This document shows positions 8,557 to 17,036 of a stretch of 64,000 nucleotides of DNA, piece by piece. The DNA is taken from assembly GCA_965223235.1 (NCBI GenBank), contig CBDCVV010000017.1, forward strand, positions 62,001-126,000, given 5' to 3'. The position numbers and the translations under genes were made by a program. Numbering within the stretch: position 1 is the first letter of the stretch; every line of letters begins with the position of its first letter. Under the pieces are notes generated by a model. It was not told the DNA's origin and made no database searches. It saw only the letters and a program-made list of their open reading frames with translations. The stretch comes from UBA2589 sp965223235 (GTDB taxonomy: Bacteria > Gemmatimonadota > Gemmatimonadetes > Longimicrobiales > Gaopeijiaceae).

Positions 8557-10140
8557 CTACATCCGAGGGCTGTTGCGCGACGACCGTACGGCGGGTGAAC
8601 ACTCCGGCCAATCGCGAGAGCGACCCAGCTGATCGGTAATCACCGTCCTGCGAGTCCGGTCTACGAACTCCGGGTCGTTCGCGGCTAGATAGGTCAGCGA
8701 GGCCGTGAGCACCGCATTGTTACGGAGGTCATCGAAAACGAGCTTGTCGTACGTATCGCGGTGCGTGTGCCACGTGTGGGAGCCGTAATCCCAAGAGAGC
8801 GCCCCCAGGGAAAAGCCGGGAGCGCCGTAGCAAACGAACGATGCGTAGTCCGAGCCTCCGCCACCCGGAGTGCCCGGTAGGTCGAGCTCGACCCATCGCC
8901 CGACTTCAGCTGGCACCTGCGACATCCAGCGGGCCACCGAGGGAGTCGCTCCGACCAGACCCTGGGCGGAGAGTCGGACGATCCTACCCGTGCCGTTGTC
9001 CTGATTCCAAAGAGCCTGAAGTCCCTCCACGACTTCCGGATGGTCTTCGGTGTAGGCACGAGACCCATTGAGCCCCTGCTCTTCTCCGCTCCATAGGCCG
9101 ATGAGAATCGTCCGCTTGGGATTCGGATACGCTGCCTTGAGAATCCGCATCGTCTCCATCATCAAGACGGATCCCGAGGCGTTGTCGGTGGCCCCCGAGC
9201 CACCCTCCCACGAGTCGAAGTGGGCGGAGAGCATCACGTACTGATCAGGCCACTCCGTTCCGGGAATCTCTCCGATCACATTGTAGACCGGGATCTCACC
9301 GAGGTTCTCGGCTTCGGCCGTGAGTCGAAGGACGGGATCTTGCCCGTTCACCGCCAAGCGGTGCACGAGGCCGTAGTCCTCGCAGCCCAGCTCGAACGTC
9401 GGGGTCTCTCGGTTGTACGCGTTGAAGACGCGCGTTGTCCCGTACGATCCAGGCCACTGCGACGTGATGATGCCGGCCGCCCCGGCTTCCTCCAGCTGAC
9501 GATGTAGATCGCGACGACGGGGATCCTCGGATCCGGTGGCGGCAAGAGCCGCGTTGAAGGCCCGCTGTTCAGCTTGGCGGGTCTCACTCATCCGCTCGGC
9601 AGAGCCTGGCATTCCGTACTCGTTCCACTGCTCCATGGCACGGCAGGTGGGCTGGGCATAGGACATCATGACCCACTTGCCGCGTACTCCGCTGAGAAAA
9701 GCCTCCCAATCAGCTGGGCTCTCGACGGATGGGAACACCGCCACGCCGCCCTCGACCGGCCTCCCACCCGTGCCCGGACTCCAGGCAAGGATCCGGCCCT
9801 CGAGGGAGCGCACGCGCGGCTCGACGAGATCGATATGGCTCGATCCTCGGTCCCAACCCTCCCAGGTGCCGTACTCTTCCAGGCGTGCATCGACGCCCCA
9901 CCCCCGAAGACTCTCGACAGCCCAAGCCTGCGCTCGCTCCATCCCGGGGGAGGCCGTAAGACGAGGTCCGATTTCGTCGAGAAGGACCTGCGACAACTCG
10001 GCGAAGTGGGAGTTGTTCATCCCCTCTTCCCAGATCCGCTGGAGCACCGGGTCATCGGTGGCGAGTCGTTGCCCCGAGACCGGGACCACAAACAGTCCGG
10101 CGGAAAGGGTAACAAGTGCACACCTCATCATGATTCGCAT
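8557..10140 (-). CDS. Secreted M28 family zinc peptidase with PA-like insertion
   Basis: Predicted exported metallo-aminopeptidase/carboxypeptidase, 527 residues from the ATG at 10140. I chose that start because GGAGAGGA lies just ahead of it; another ATG five codons upstream (10155) overlaps the EVE stop codon as ATGA. Residues 1-23 form a signal peptide ending VSGQ. A PA-type domain occupies about 110-270. The M28 di-zinc core follows: His307 (SAHFDSW), Asp319 (GATDNASG), Glu353-Glu354 (LWSGEEQG), a later Asp (NQDNGTG) and a His in WHTHRDTYDK. All ligands appear present, so it should be active. Similar to glutamate carboxypeptidase-like and Q-type carboxypeptidases. Together with the M24 peptidase at 14191 and the peptide importer at 38449-44264 it fits a peptide-scavenging lifestyle (inference). 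Confidence 0.94.
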   Translation of the reverse strand: MRIMMRCALVTLSAGLFVVPVSGQRLATDDPVLQRIWEEGMNNSHFAELSQVLLDEIGPRLTASPGMERAQAWAVESLRGWGVDARLEEYGTWEGWDRGSSHIDLVEPRVRSLEGRILAWSPGTGGRPVEGGVAVFPSVESPADWEAFLSGVRGKWVMMSYAQPTCRAMEQWNEYGMPGSAERMSETRQAEQRAFNAALAATGSEDPRRRDLHRQLEEAGAAGIITSQWPGSYGTTRVFNAYNRETPTFELGCEDYGLVHRLAVNGQDPVLRLTAEAENLGEIPVYNVIGEIPGTEWPDQYVMLSAHFDSWEGGSGATDNASGSVLMMETMRILKAAYPNPKRTILIGLWSGEEQGLNGSRAYTEDHPEVVEGLQALWNQDNGTGRIVRLSAQGLVGATPSVARWMSQVPAEVGRWVELDLPGTPGGGGSDYASFVCYGAPGFSLGALSWDYGSHTWHTHRDTYDKLVFDDLRNNAVLTASLTYLAANDPEFVDRTRRTVITDQLGRSRDWPECSPAVRSSRNSPRM

Positions 10141-10151
10141 CGGTCCTCTCC

Positions 10152-10619
10152 TCATAGCCCCGCCATCTTCTTCACGTAGTTGAATTCCGAGCGCTTCACG
10201 GATTGCACGGAGAGTCGGCCGTACCGGACCAATTCCATGTCCGCGAGCTTCGGGTCCGCCTTGATCTCATGGAGCCCGAGGGGGACTTCGACGTCCTCGA
10301 CCTTGGCGACGAACTCGACGTCCACCATGAACCAGCGCGGATTGTCCGGATCAGACTTCGGGTCGTGATACTTGCTCTTCGGGTCGAAGGCATAGTGATC
10401 TGGGTACGCTTCCTTGCATACGCGGGCGATCCCTACAACTCCCGGCGGCTTGGCGTTGGAGTGGTAGTAGAGCACTTCGTCGCCGACCTTCATCGCGCGC
10501 ATGTTGTTCCGCGCTTTGTAATTCCTCACGCCTTCCCAGCAGGTGGAGCCGTCTCGCTCGAGGTCTTCGATCGAGTAGACGTACGGTTCAGACTTCATTA
10601 GCCAGTACTGCTTCGCCAT
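10152..10619 (-). CDS. EVE domain-containing protein
   Basis: 155-residue single-domain protein of the EVE (PUA-like, formerly DUF55) family, related to human THYN1. Motifs include the opening WLMKSEPYVYSIEDLERDG, WEGVRNYKARNNMR (28-41), VGDEVLYYHSNAKPPGVVGIA (46-66) and the closing KRSEFNYVKKMAGL. EVE domains bind modified bases in nucleic acids through an aromatic cage. As a stand-alone bacterial protein its role is not settled; RNA modification or stress roles have been suggested. Its stop codon overlaps the first ATG of the peptidase gene (ATGA at 10152-10155), so the two are likely co-transcribed, although a functional link is not obvious. Nothing in the surroundings looks like a modification-dependent restriction system. 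Confidence 0.93.
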   Translation of the reverse strand: MAKQYWLMKSEPYVYSIEDLERDGSTCWEGVRNYKARNNMRAMKVGDEVLYYHSNAKPPGVVGIARVCKEAYPDHYAFDPKSKYHDPKSDPDNPRWFMVDVEFVAKVEDVEVPLGLHEIKADPKLADMELVRYGRLSVQSVKRSEFNYVKKMAGL

Positions 10620-10740
10620 CGGAGCTCACCGGTGAGGGTTCACGGGTCGCCCATAATGGGGCGCGATCGACCGGGAAGAAACTCGGGGGGTGGGACGTCT
10701 AACCCACGATCCACTGCGTCATCAACAGAGAGATGATCCC

Positions 10741-11367
10741 TTGCAGAAGATTCTGATTCCATCGCTCGTCGCTTTCGCGCTCTCGACGGCCCCCGTGTCG
10801 GCTCAGAGCGGTTACGAGATGAACCGTGACGAGGAAGTCGTTCTCGCAATGAGCGCCGGCCCTCACGCGGTATCTGCCGCAGCAGACGTCTACGTCTTCG
10901 GAGCAGATGGCTTCGAGCTCGCCATAGAAGGGTCGAACGGATTCTCGTGTCTCGTCGTGAGGCAGGCCGGGGCGCCCGAGGTGCTCGCCCCGCACTGCCT
11001 GAGTCCGGATGCAACGGCGTCCGTACTCCCTGCGAAGCTCGCCGAAGGCCGGTGGATCGCCCGCGGTCTGGATCCGGACGACGTAACGTCACGACTCTCG
11101 CGGGGCTTCGATAGCGGGGATCTCCCTCTCCCCTCGGGCCAAGCGTACGCGTACATGCTCTCGAGCGGACAACAGCTAGGAGCCGCGGGGAAGTGGCTTC
11201 CCCACTTCATGCTCTACATGCCGTACGCAACGAATGAGGACGTCGGAGGCGTACCGGGTGATCCGCACTTCCCCTTCGTGGGCCCCGAGATCGGGCATCC
11301 CCACTCGACGATGGTCGTCGTGATGAGGGACTTCGTACACCCGGACGACGTGATGCCACGGAGGTGA
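10741..11367 (+). CDS. Secreted protein of unknown function, first gene of an ECF sigma unit
   Basis: 208 residues if translation starts at the TTG at 10741, which follows a purine-rich AGAGAGATGA. That start directly yields a signal peptide (MQKILIPSLVAFALSTAPVSAQ). An upstream ATG at 10690 in the same frame would bury the signal peptide behind 17 hydrophilic residues. The mature part has no recognised domain. It contains one FSCLVVRQ segment with Cys and a second Cys in PHCLSP, perhaps a disulfide, and a His-containing end (WLPHFMLYMPY, FVGPEIGHPHSTMVVVM). Its stop overlaps the start of the sigma factor gene by 4 bp (GTGA). An extracytoplasmic ligand-binding or stress-related role is a guess from context only. 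Confidence 0.72.
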   Translation: MQKILIPSLVAFALSTAPVSAQSGYEMNRDEEVVLAMSAGPHAVSAAADVYVFGADGFELAIEGSNGFSCLVVRQAGAPEVLAPHCLSPDATASVLPAKLAEGRWIARGLDPDDVTSRLSRGFDSGDLPLPSGQAYAYMLSSGQQLGAAGKWLPHFMLYMPYATNEDVGGVPGDPHFPFVGPEIGHPHSTMVVVMRDFVHPDDVMPRR

Positions 11368-11924
11368 CACACGCTGACGACGTCTTGGCCCGGGCGGTGC
11401 TCGGAGACGCGGGGGCGTTCGAAGCCCTAGCGACCGAGTATCGCCCGGTAGCCTTTCGTACGGCATTGTCCATTCTCGGTGAGCGAGATCTCGCAGACGA
11501 CGTGAGTCAGGATGCGTTGATCCGCTTGCGAACCGCACTACCCGGTTTCCGAGGCGACGCCGACCTGTCGACCTGGGTGTACCGCGTCGCTCTGAACCTC
11601 TCTTACGACCTCCTCCGCCGCCGGAAGCGGATCCCCTCCGGACCGCCGATCGAAGAGCTTCGTGAGGTGCCGGCGGGAGAGGAGAACGACCCTCACGCCA
11701 CGATCGACGCCGAGCGGGCCCGCAGGGCGGTCAATGCGGCAATCGACCGACTACCCGAGGCTCTTCGGGACCCGATCCGACTTCGCTTCGTGGTCGGGAT
11801 GTCGTATCGCGAGACAGCCCTCGCACTGGGGCTCCCCGAAGGAACCGTCGCGTCCCGCATCTATCGGGCCCTGAAGCGACTCGGCTCGGACCTGGAAACC
11901 AAGCACTTGGAGATCCTCCGATGA
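11364..11924 (+). CDS. ECF-type RNA polymerase sigma factor
   Basis: 186 residues with the two-domain ECF layout. Region 2 covers about residues 7-78 (GAFEALATEYRPVAFRTAL, DLADDVSQDALIRL, and the DNA-melting segment LSTWVYRVALNLSYDLLRR). Region 4 covers about 112-176 (RLPEALRDPIRLRFVVGMS, then the helix-turn-helix YRETALALGLPEGTVASRIYRALKRL). The start is GTG at 11364, inside the stop of the secreted protein gene; the 3' end overlaps the next ATG by 4 bp. The sandwich between a secreted protein and a membrane protein with an anti-sigma-like N-terminus supports a three-gene cell-surface signalling unit. Target promoters are unknown. Confidence 0.92.
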   Translation: MTHADDVLARAVLGDAGAFEALATEYRPVAFRTALSILGERDLADDVSQDALIRLRTALPGFRGDADLSTWVYRVALNLSYDLLRRRKRIPSGPPIEELREVPAGEENDPHATIDAERARRAVNAAIDRLPEALRDPIRLRFVVGMSYRETALALGLPEGTVASRIYRALKRLGSDLETKHLEILR

Positions 11925-12673
11925 CACGCCCGTCCGACGAACAGATTCTCGCGTTCCTGACTGGAGAGGCGGAGCCTGAGACCCGCGAGACCGTGCTCGC
12001 AGAGGTCGAGCGGTCCGCCGACTTCGCGGCTGAACTTCGACAGGCGGCTCAGGGGCTCGCGAGCACCCTGGAGACCGAAGCTGCGCAGAGAGTGGCTCCT
12101 CCTACACCGAGCCCGACGGAGCGTAGGCCTACCACCTCGCGATCGCGGGCGCTGCAGTTGTCGACCGTCCCACTGTGGTCCCTGCCCCTAGTCGCCGCGG
12201 CGGCGGCGATCATCGCCTTCCCTCTAGGTATCGGTATGGCGCCGCCACCATCTGCCGACGCTCTCGGAGCGGGCGTTCCTCAAGACACCGAACCCAGCTT
12301 TATGGTCGTGCTCCAGGGGGCATGGCCGGATGCGGGTATGGTCGGGCCCGACGAGGCGTCGCGCCGCGCAGAAGAGTACTGGGGGTGGGCCGACGAACTC
12401 GCCGAAGAAGGGCGCTTGGTGGCAGCTGGGGACTTGGCTTGGGAGTCTGGTATCCAGCTCTCGTCCGCATCCGCTCCGGGCGTCGACCCGGGTGGCCAAA
12501 TCCCCTCCGACCCGGACTTCATGGTCGGAATGTTCACGGTGCGGGCAGCTACCTACGAAGAAGCGCTCGAGATCGCTCGCGACTGCCCGCACCTTCGGTA
12601 TGGTGGATCGGTCTGGGTTCGTCGAGTACAGATGGGCTTCGTGACGGTACCCGGCATGGACGACTGGAGCTGA
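11921..12673 (+). CDS. Membrane anti-sigma-like protein with C-terminal YCII-related domain
   Basis: 250 residues. Residues 1-60 resemble an anti-sigma domain without zinc ligands (DEQILAFLTGEAEPETRETVL, then FAAELRQAAQGL). A Pro/Thr/Ser-rich linker follows, then one membrane helix at about 84-106 (LWSLPLVAAAAAIIAFPLGIG). The outer part, about 123-240, has YCII character: FMVVLQGAWP, EASRRAEEYWGWADELAEEG, RLVAAGDLA, MVGMFTVRAATYEEALEIA, and HLRYGGSVWVRRV. YCII domains are ferredoxin-fold proteins, known both free-standing and fused to sigma factors. Having one on the outer face of a presumed anti-sigma factor would make it the sensor. The start overlaps the sigma gene (ATGA). The anti-sigma role is inferred from position and N-terminal form. 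Confidence 0.82.
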   Translation: MTRPSDEQILAFLTGEAEPETRETVLAEVERSADFAAELRQAAQGLASTLETEAAQRVAPPTPSPTERRPTTSRSRALQLSTVPLWSLPLVAAAAAIIAFPLGIGMAPPPSADALGAGVPQDTEPSFMVVLQGAWPDAGMVGPDEASRRAEEYWGWADELAEEGRLVAAGDLAWESGIQLSSASAPGVDPGGQIPSDPDFMVGMFTVRAATYEEALEIARDCPHLRYGGSVWVRRVQMGFVTVPGMDDWS

Positions 12674-12693
12674 CCGCGCTCCATCGTAACGTG

Positions 12694-14109
12694 TCAGGTC
12701 GCCGCCGCACCCCCGATGTCGACCTCGATGTCGCGCCACCGCCCTCGTCGGAAGACCATCACGCTCAAGACCGCACGGGTTAGATGACCTAGGACGATCG
12801 CCAACCAGATGTCGGCCGGATCGAGCGTCGAGAAGCGTTGGACGGCAAAGCAGATACCGAGCGGAATCACGATCTGGGATATGATCGAGATATACATCGG
12901 GCTCTTCGTGTCTCCAGTGCCTTGGAGCCCGCCGGTGTACGCAAGGGCGACCGTGATGAAGAGGCCTGAGATCGCCAGGTAACGAAGAAGCTGGACGGAA
13001 AGCTCCACGACCACCGGGTCGTCCATCCCGAATACCGCCAACAGTTGGCGCGGCATGATGAGAAAGGCGACGCCGATCCCTGCCGCGAGCGACACACCGA
13101 AGCCGGCGGCCACATTGACGGCGCGCGCTGTCCGGTCCGGCTTCCCCGCTCCCAGATTTTGCCCTGCGACCGCAGCCGTCGCGCCCATGATTCCGACGGA
13201 TGTCCACGTGATGAACGAGAAAAGCTGCGTATAGCTGACTACGTACGCCGCTTGGGCCTGTGCACTGGCCGCCAATGAGCCAATGAAAGCCAGGAGTAAT
13301 ACTCCGCCTACGTTCATGGCCACGCCTTGGATCCCGGTAGGCAGCCCGAACTTGAAGAGCTGACGGATGATGTCCCAGTCAGGCGCGTAGCTCATGCCCC
13401 GCTGGAAGGCGACGACCCATCGCCCCCTGAACAGCTGAACGATCGCGTAGGCACTGATGAGCGCTCCGGATATGACCGTGCCCAAAGCTGCGCCTAGGGT
13501 GCCGTATGCAGGGATGGGGCCGAGTCCTCGAATGAAGATCACGTTGAGCGTGATGTTCATCACCGTCAGCACGATACCAAGTCGGAGCGGCGTCTTGGCA
13601 TCGCCGGCGGAGCGAAGTGCGCCGCCGAGCATGAAGAACATGAGCATCCCGAAGGAGAAGACGAACATCGTCCTCAAGTACGGGAGCGCTTCGGCTTGCA
13701 CCTCCGGTGTGGCGTTGACCAGGTCGAGCAAGAGGGGGGACAGCACCCAACCGATCGGAGCCAGGACAAAAGCCACCATCATGATCGACGTCAGGAACGC
13801 CTGGTACACGGTGCGGTTGACCTTCTCCGGCTCGTTGGCACCGGTGAATCGGGCAACGAGCACGCCCATCCCCGTGAACAACGAGCTGATGAAGACGATG
13901 ACGACGAGGAAGATCTGCCACGAGACACCGATCGCCGCGTTGCCGGTATAGCCGACGTAATTCCCGACCATTGCGTGGTCGACTAGCCCCTGGAGTCCGC
14001 CGATGATGTTCTGCAGCATCGTCGGCCACGCCAACTTCCACACCGCTCCGCGGATGGGACCTTCGACGATGGATCGATCGAAGGCTTTTCCGCCCTTTGG
14101 TGCGCTCAC
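12694..14109 (-). CDS. MATE family multidrug/Na+ efflux transporter
   Basis: 471-residue integral membrane protein with 12 predicted helices in two related halves, the standard MATE size. N-terminal features are VWKLAWPTMLQNIIGGLQGLVDHAMVG, matching the first helix and the D/N-x-x-MVG turn of MATE proteins, and GVSWQIFLVVIVFISSLFTGMGVLVARFTGANEPEKV. The second half repeats this pattern with GIQGVAMNVGG and GATAAVAGQNLGAGKPDRT. It would export cationic drugs or metabolites in exchange for Na+ or H+. It converges with the anti-sigma gene, whose stop is 20 bp away, and lies 81 bp from the M24 peptidase gene on the same strand. Substrate cannot be inferred. Confidence 0.94.
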   Translation of the reverse strand: MSAPKGGKAFDRSIVEGPIRGAVWKLAWPTMLQNIIGGLQGLVDHAMVGNYVGYTGNAAIGVSWQIFLVVIVFISSLFTGMGVLVARFTGANEPEKVNRTVYQAFLTSIMMVAFVLAPIGWVLSPLLLDLVNATPEVQAEALPYLRTMFVFSFGMLMFFMLGGALRSAGDAKTPLRLGIVLTVMNITLNVIFIRGLGPIPAYGTLGAALGTVISGALISAYAIVQLFRGRWVVAFQRGMSYAPDWDIIRQLFKFGLPTGIQGVAMNVGGVLLLAFIGSLAASAQAQAAYVVSYTQLFSFITWTSVGIMGATAAVAGQNLGAGKPDRTARAVNVAAGFGVSLAAGIGVAFLIMPRQLLAVFGMDDPVVVELSVQLLRYLAISGLFITVALAYTGGLQGTGDTKSPMYISIISQIVIPLGICFAVQRFSTLDPADIWLAIVLGHLTRAVLSVMVFRRGRWRDIEVDIGGAAAT

Positions 14110-14190
14110 CCGCGTCTCCGCGCACAGGCTCGGTGGGTCACGCGGGCCACCATCGTTGGGACTGTTTGATCGGAACGCTACGCGACGGAT

Positions 14191-15582
14191 CTACCAAACG
14201 AGATGCAGCCGACTCTGGCGACGAAAGGCCCAATGCCGATCGCCCGACTCATCTAGGTACGCCTCTTCCTCCTGGCGGCATGACGCAGCCTTCCCGCCCC
14301 ACTCCGGAATCGGCGTAGTCGCTTGAAGCTCGATCGAGTGCCACACGTTGGGCAGCATAATCGCGTCGCCACGTACTGGGACCCCTTCCTGGGCATCCCA
14401 ACGTCCGATCAGGGGACCCGCACCATGGCCGTGATCCCCGATAGGATGGGTATAGACGGTTCCGTTGATCCCTTCGGCACGCATCTGAGCCAGCGTGTTG
14501 GCAAGGACTTCGTTCCCCGTCAGACCCGGCTCCATGTGTTCGAGCAAGATGTCCTGGAGGCGGTTCGAGTTCGCCAGGCACTGTTTCAAGCCGGCCGGCG
14601 CGTCGGTCTCGCCATCGCGCAGGACGTAGCCCAGGTGCTGCGTGTCCGTGTGCAAGTTCATCGCCACCACGCCGAAGTCTGTCCAGAGGAGGTCGCCCGG
14701 CAAGATGACGGGGTCACCACCGTCGGGGACGTCGCCCGCCCGCTGAACATCTACGGACGTCTGGAACCACGTCGTATATCCCAAGTCGCGGAGCTTCTGC
14801 CTCATCCACCAGACCACATCCTGCGTCGTCGTGACGCCCGGCGTGATCACGGAGTTGGAGAATGCCTCGGAGATGAGGGCGTGTACACTCTCTTGGATCT
14901 TCCGGTACCTCGGCATCATCTCGGGGAGGCGTAGCGAGATGTAGTTCATCGCGAGTCGGGGCTCGCGCTTGACCCGATTCGCGTATCTGCTACCGAGCGC
15001 CTCGAGGAGTTCCTCAGCCTCTCCGGCGTGGAGTCCATCAGAGAACGCCCAAACTCCGTCGATGTTGAGCACGATGTTCTCGGGGTCTCTGTCCTCCACG
15101 AGCTCGCGTAGGAGGTTCCACTGTTCGTTCCCGACGAGCTCCCCGGTGGGCTGCGTCGGAGCGGGCCGCGTGGACCGGAAGGCTTGAAAGACGCCACCCT
15201 GGCTCGTCCCACCGAGAGCGAGCTTCTCGAGCGTCCCGTCGTCTTGACGGGTAATTACGTAGATCGATCGGCGGCGAGCGGCGAACGTCGTCGGCGCGGT
15301 GATCGACCAGAAAACCGGGTCTTCCGCGTACTCACGCATGGACAAGATCCACATCCGCACGTCGTACTCTTCCATGAGGGCCGGGAGGACTCGATCCAGC
15401 CGAGCCTCGAGCCACGCCTGCTGCTCGACCGCTTGCTCGCGCAATGTGGGGAGCGGGTGGTACCGGGCAGGCACTTCCGGTCCGATCATCGCCGGAGCCT
15501 GAGCGGCACTCTGAGAGGGGAGTCCTAACAGGACCACGAATCCAAGAACGGTGATCGCGGTATCACGAACGAGCTTCTGCAT
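14191..15582 (-). CDS. Secreted M24 family metallopeptidase (Xaa-Pro aminopeptidase-like)
   Basis: 463 residues with signal peptide (cleavage near SQSAAQ, residue 28). The first half is a creatinase-like N-domain, the second a pita-bread M24 domain. Metal ligands can be placed: Asp302 (LLWTDFG), Asp313 (NLHTDTQHLGY), His384 (GDHGHG), Glu418 (HSIELQ) and Glu439 or Glu440 (EEEAYL). The second Asp sits in DTQ rather than the usual DxTR, a mild departure. The family removes amino acids next to proline or hydrolyses related imides. Export to the periplasm and the nearby M28 peptidase suggest extracellular peptide degradation. Neighbouring genes give no tighter hint. Confidence 0.93.
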   Translation of the reverse strand: MQKLVRDTAITVLGFVVLLGLPSQSAAQAPAMIGPEVPARYHPLPTLREQAVEQQAWLEARLDRVLPALMEEYDVRMWILSMREYAEDPVFWSITAPTTFAARRRSIYVITRQDDGTLEKLALGGTSQGGVFQAFRSTRPAPTQPTGELVGNEQWNLLRELVEDRDPENIVLNIDGVWAFSDGLHAGEAEELLEALGSRYANRVKREPRLAMNYISLRLPEMMPRYRKIQESVHALISEAFSNSVITPGVTTTQDVVWWMRQKLRDLGYTTWFQTSVDVQRAGDVPDGGDPVILPGDLLWTDFGVVAMNLHTDTQHLGYVLRDGETDAPAGLKQCLANSNRLQDILLEHMEPGLTGNEVLANTLAQMRAEGINGTVYTHPIGDHGHGAGPLIGRWDAQEGVPVRGDAIMLPNVWHSIELQATTPIPEWGGKAASCRQEEEAYLDESGDRHWAFRRQSRLHLVW

Positions 15583-15698
15583 TACGGAACGGCCTCCGGT
15601 CGCGCCACTGATGAACGGCCGAAGAAGCTAACTCGTCTCCGCTACGACGCTACCGGTCGAGAGTTGACGCGCGGAACCGCGAAGGGGCCGCCAAGACG

Positions 15699-16919
15699 TC
15701 AACGACCGACCACGATCCAGGCGCTTACAGCGACCCACATCACGAAAATCACACTGAGTAGGATCCATTCGAGCACGTTGGCCTGCTGCTTTCCCTTCTC
15801 TCCGTGGAACCAGGCCACGACGGTGGAGGCGGCGACACCGCACGCGGAAAACGGCAGGCTGAGATCGAAGAAGATCTGGTCCAAAGTGCCTCGGTCGACC
15901 AAGTCGCTAAGGAAGCTGATGAGACCAACCGCCAGCGCCCCCGTCACGACGACGATTTGGGGCACGCGCCGTTTGATGAGCTGCTCGAGGTCCGCGACCT
16001 CATCCACTCCAGATGAGGGAGGACTCGGCACGGGGGCGTGCGCCGGAGCTTCACCCCGAAGAATCCTCGCCGCATCCGCGGCACTCGGGCGGTGGTTCGC
16101 CTCGCGGTTGAGGCAGCGACGGAGGAGGTCCGCGGTCGCCGCGTCCACACCGGGGCGCAGTGCCTTGAGGTCGCGCGGCTCACCAGAGAGGTGCGCCGTG
16201 ATCCACTGTGTGTTCGTCTTGGCGTCGTACGGGCCGTCCCCTGTCAGCAGCTCGTACCCGAGCACCCCGACGGCATACATGTCCGCCAACTCGGTCAGAT
16301 CGTGATCCATCAACTGCTCAGGGCTCAGATACCGGGGATCACCCACCATCTGGCCAGTCTTGGTCAGACGGGTCGCTTCGTCTCCACCCGTAGCCAGTAG
16401 TGCGGCGATCCCAAAGTCGGTGAGGTGCGCCGAGTTGCTCTCCTCATCCCACAAGACGTTGGCGGGACGGACATCCCGATGGACGATCCCTTGCGCGTGG
16501 GCAGCGGCGAGCGCCGACGTCACGTCGTGAAGCACCTGTCGCGCCAGATCGGTGGGCAGTTGGCCCTCAGCCTTCAGGCGCTCCTCCATCGTGCGCCCTT
16601 TGACGAAGCGCATGACGAGATACGGCGTCTGATCGGGTAGTCGCCCAAAGCGGAAGACCTGGACCACATTCGGGTGAACGAGCGAGGCAGCAGCCTTAGC
16701 CTCACGCTCGAATCGTCGACGAGCGGTCTCGTCACGCGCCCGACCGGGCAAGAGCACCTTCACAGCTACAAGCCGACCCAACGTCTTCTCGCGGGCCAGG
16801 TATACCGTGGCCATCGAGCCACGGCCGAGCTGTCTCACGATCTCGAAGTCATCGCCTAGCGCAGTACGCAGCTGGTCGAGCGCCTGCCGCTCTGGGCCGG
16901 GGGTCTGAGAGGTGTTCAT
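15699..16919 (-). CDS. Membrane-anchored Ser/Thr protein kinase (PknB-like)
   Basis: 406 residues from the ATG at 16919 (MNTSQTPG); the frame is open further upstream but that part lacks kinase homology and crosses the promoter region. Kinase domain about 25-290: glycine loop LGRGSMATVY (31-40), Lys54 in VAVKVL, catalytic loop HRDVRPAN (147-154), metal-binding DFG (168-170), and the PRYLSPEQL activation-segment end. The usual catalytic-loop Lys (HRDxKPxN) is Arg151. The C-terminus carries three or four hydrophobic helices (about 325-405) instead of a sensor domain. It is divergent from the YtrA/ABC operon, sharing a 117-bp intergenic region with a 28-bp dyad. Phosphorylation targets are unknown. 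Confidence 0.93.
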   Translation of the reverse strand: MNTSQTPGPERQALDQLRTALGDDFEIVRQLGRGSMATVYLAREKTLGRLVAVKVLLPGRARDETARRRFEREAKAAASLVHPNVVQVFRFGRLPDQTPYLVMRFVKGRTMEERLKAEGQLPTDLARQVLHDVTSALAAAHAQGIVHRDVRPANVLWDEESNSAHLTDFGIAALLATGGDEATRLTKTGQMVGDPRYLSPEQLMDHDLTELADMYAVGVLGYELLTGDGPYDAKTNTQWITAHLSGEPRDLKALRPGVDAATADLLRRCLNREANHRPSAADAARILRGEAPAHAPVPSPPSSGVDEVADLEQLIKRRVPQIVVVTGALAVGLISFLSDLVDRGTLDQIFFDLSLPFSACGVAASTVVAWFHGEKGKQQANVLEWILLSVIFVMWVAVSAWIVVGR

Positions 16920-16994
16920 CGCGCGGAGGTTAGGGAGGCCGACTACTAACGACAAGCACACAGCATGAAAGTCTTGCGCCCCATGGTGTACTAT

Positions 16995-17022
16995 TGTATC
17001 AGTTGACCGATACACTGATACA
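16995..17022. promoter_or_regulatory. 28-bp perfect dyad, candidate operator of the YtrA-type GntR regulator
   Basis: Arms TGTATCAGT (16995-17003) and ACTGATACA (17014-17022) are perfect inverted repeats of 9 bp around a 10-bp centre. It lies between the divergent kinase gene and the first gene of the operon encoding a GntR/YtrA regulator. The minus-strand -10-like TACAAT (16998-16993) and the plus-strand TACACT (17011-17016) both overlap the dyad, so binding could block both promoters. YtrA-subfamily regulators are known to bind dyads ahead of their own ABC operons; that this protein binds here is inference. GGAG at 17028-17031 is the ribosome-binding site of the first gene. Confidence 0.68.
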
Positions 17023-17036
17023 GTGCCGGAGCCTCG

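Noticed and set aside
12224..13207. Open frame of 327 codons on the minus strand
   Set aside because: It lies across the anti-sigma gene and the 3' part of the MATE gene in a different frame. The translation is Arg/His/Pro-rich with no domain, as expected for shadows in a high-GC genome.
17003..17008. TTGACC as a -35 element of the ABC operon
   Set aside because: No acceptable -10 lies 16-18 bp downstream; the hexamer is part of the dyad and its centre.
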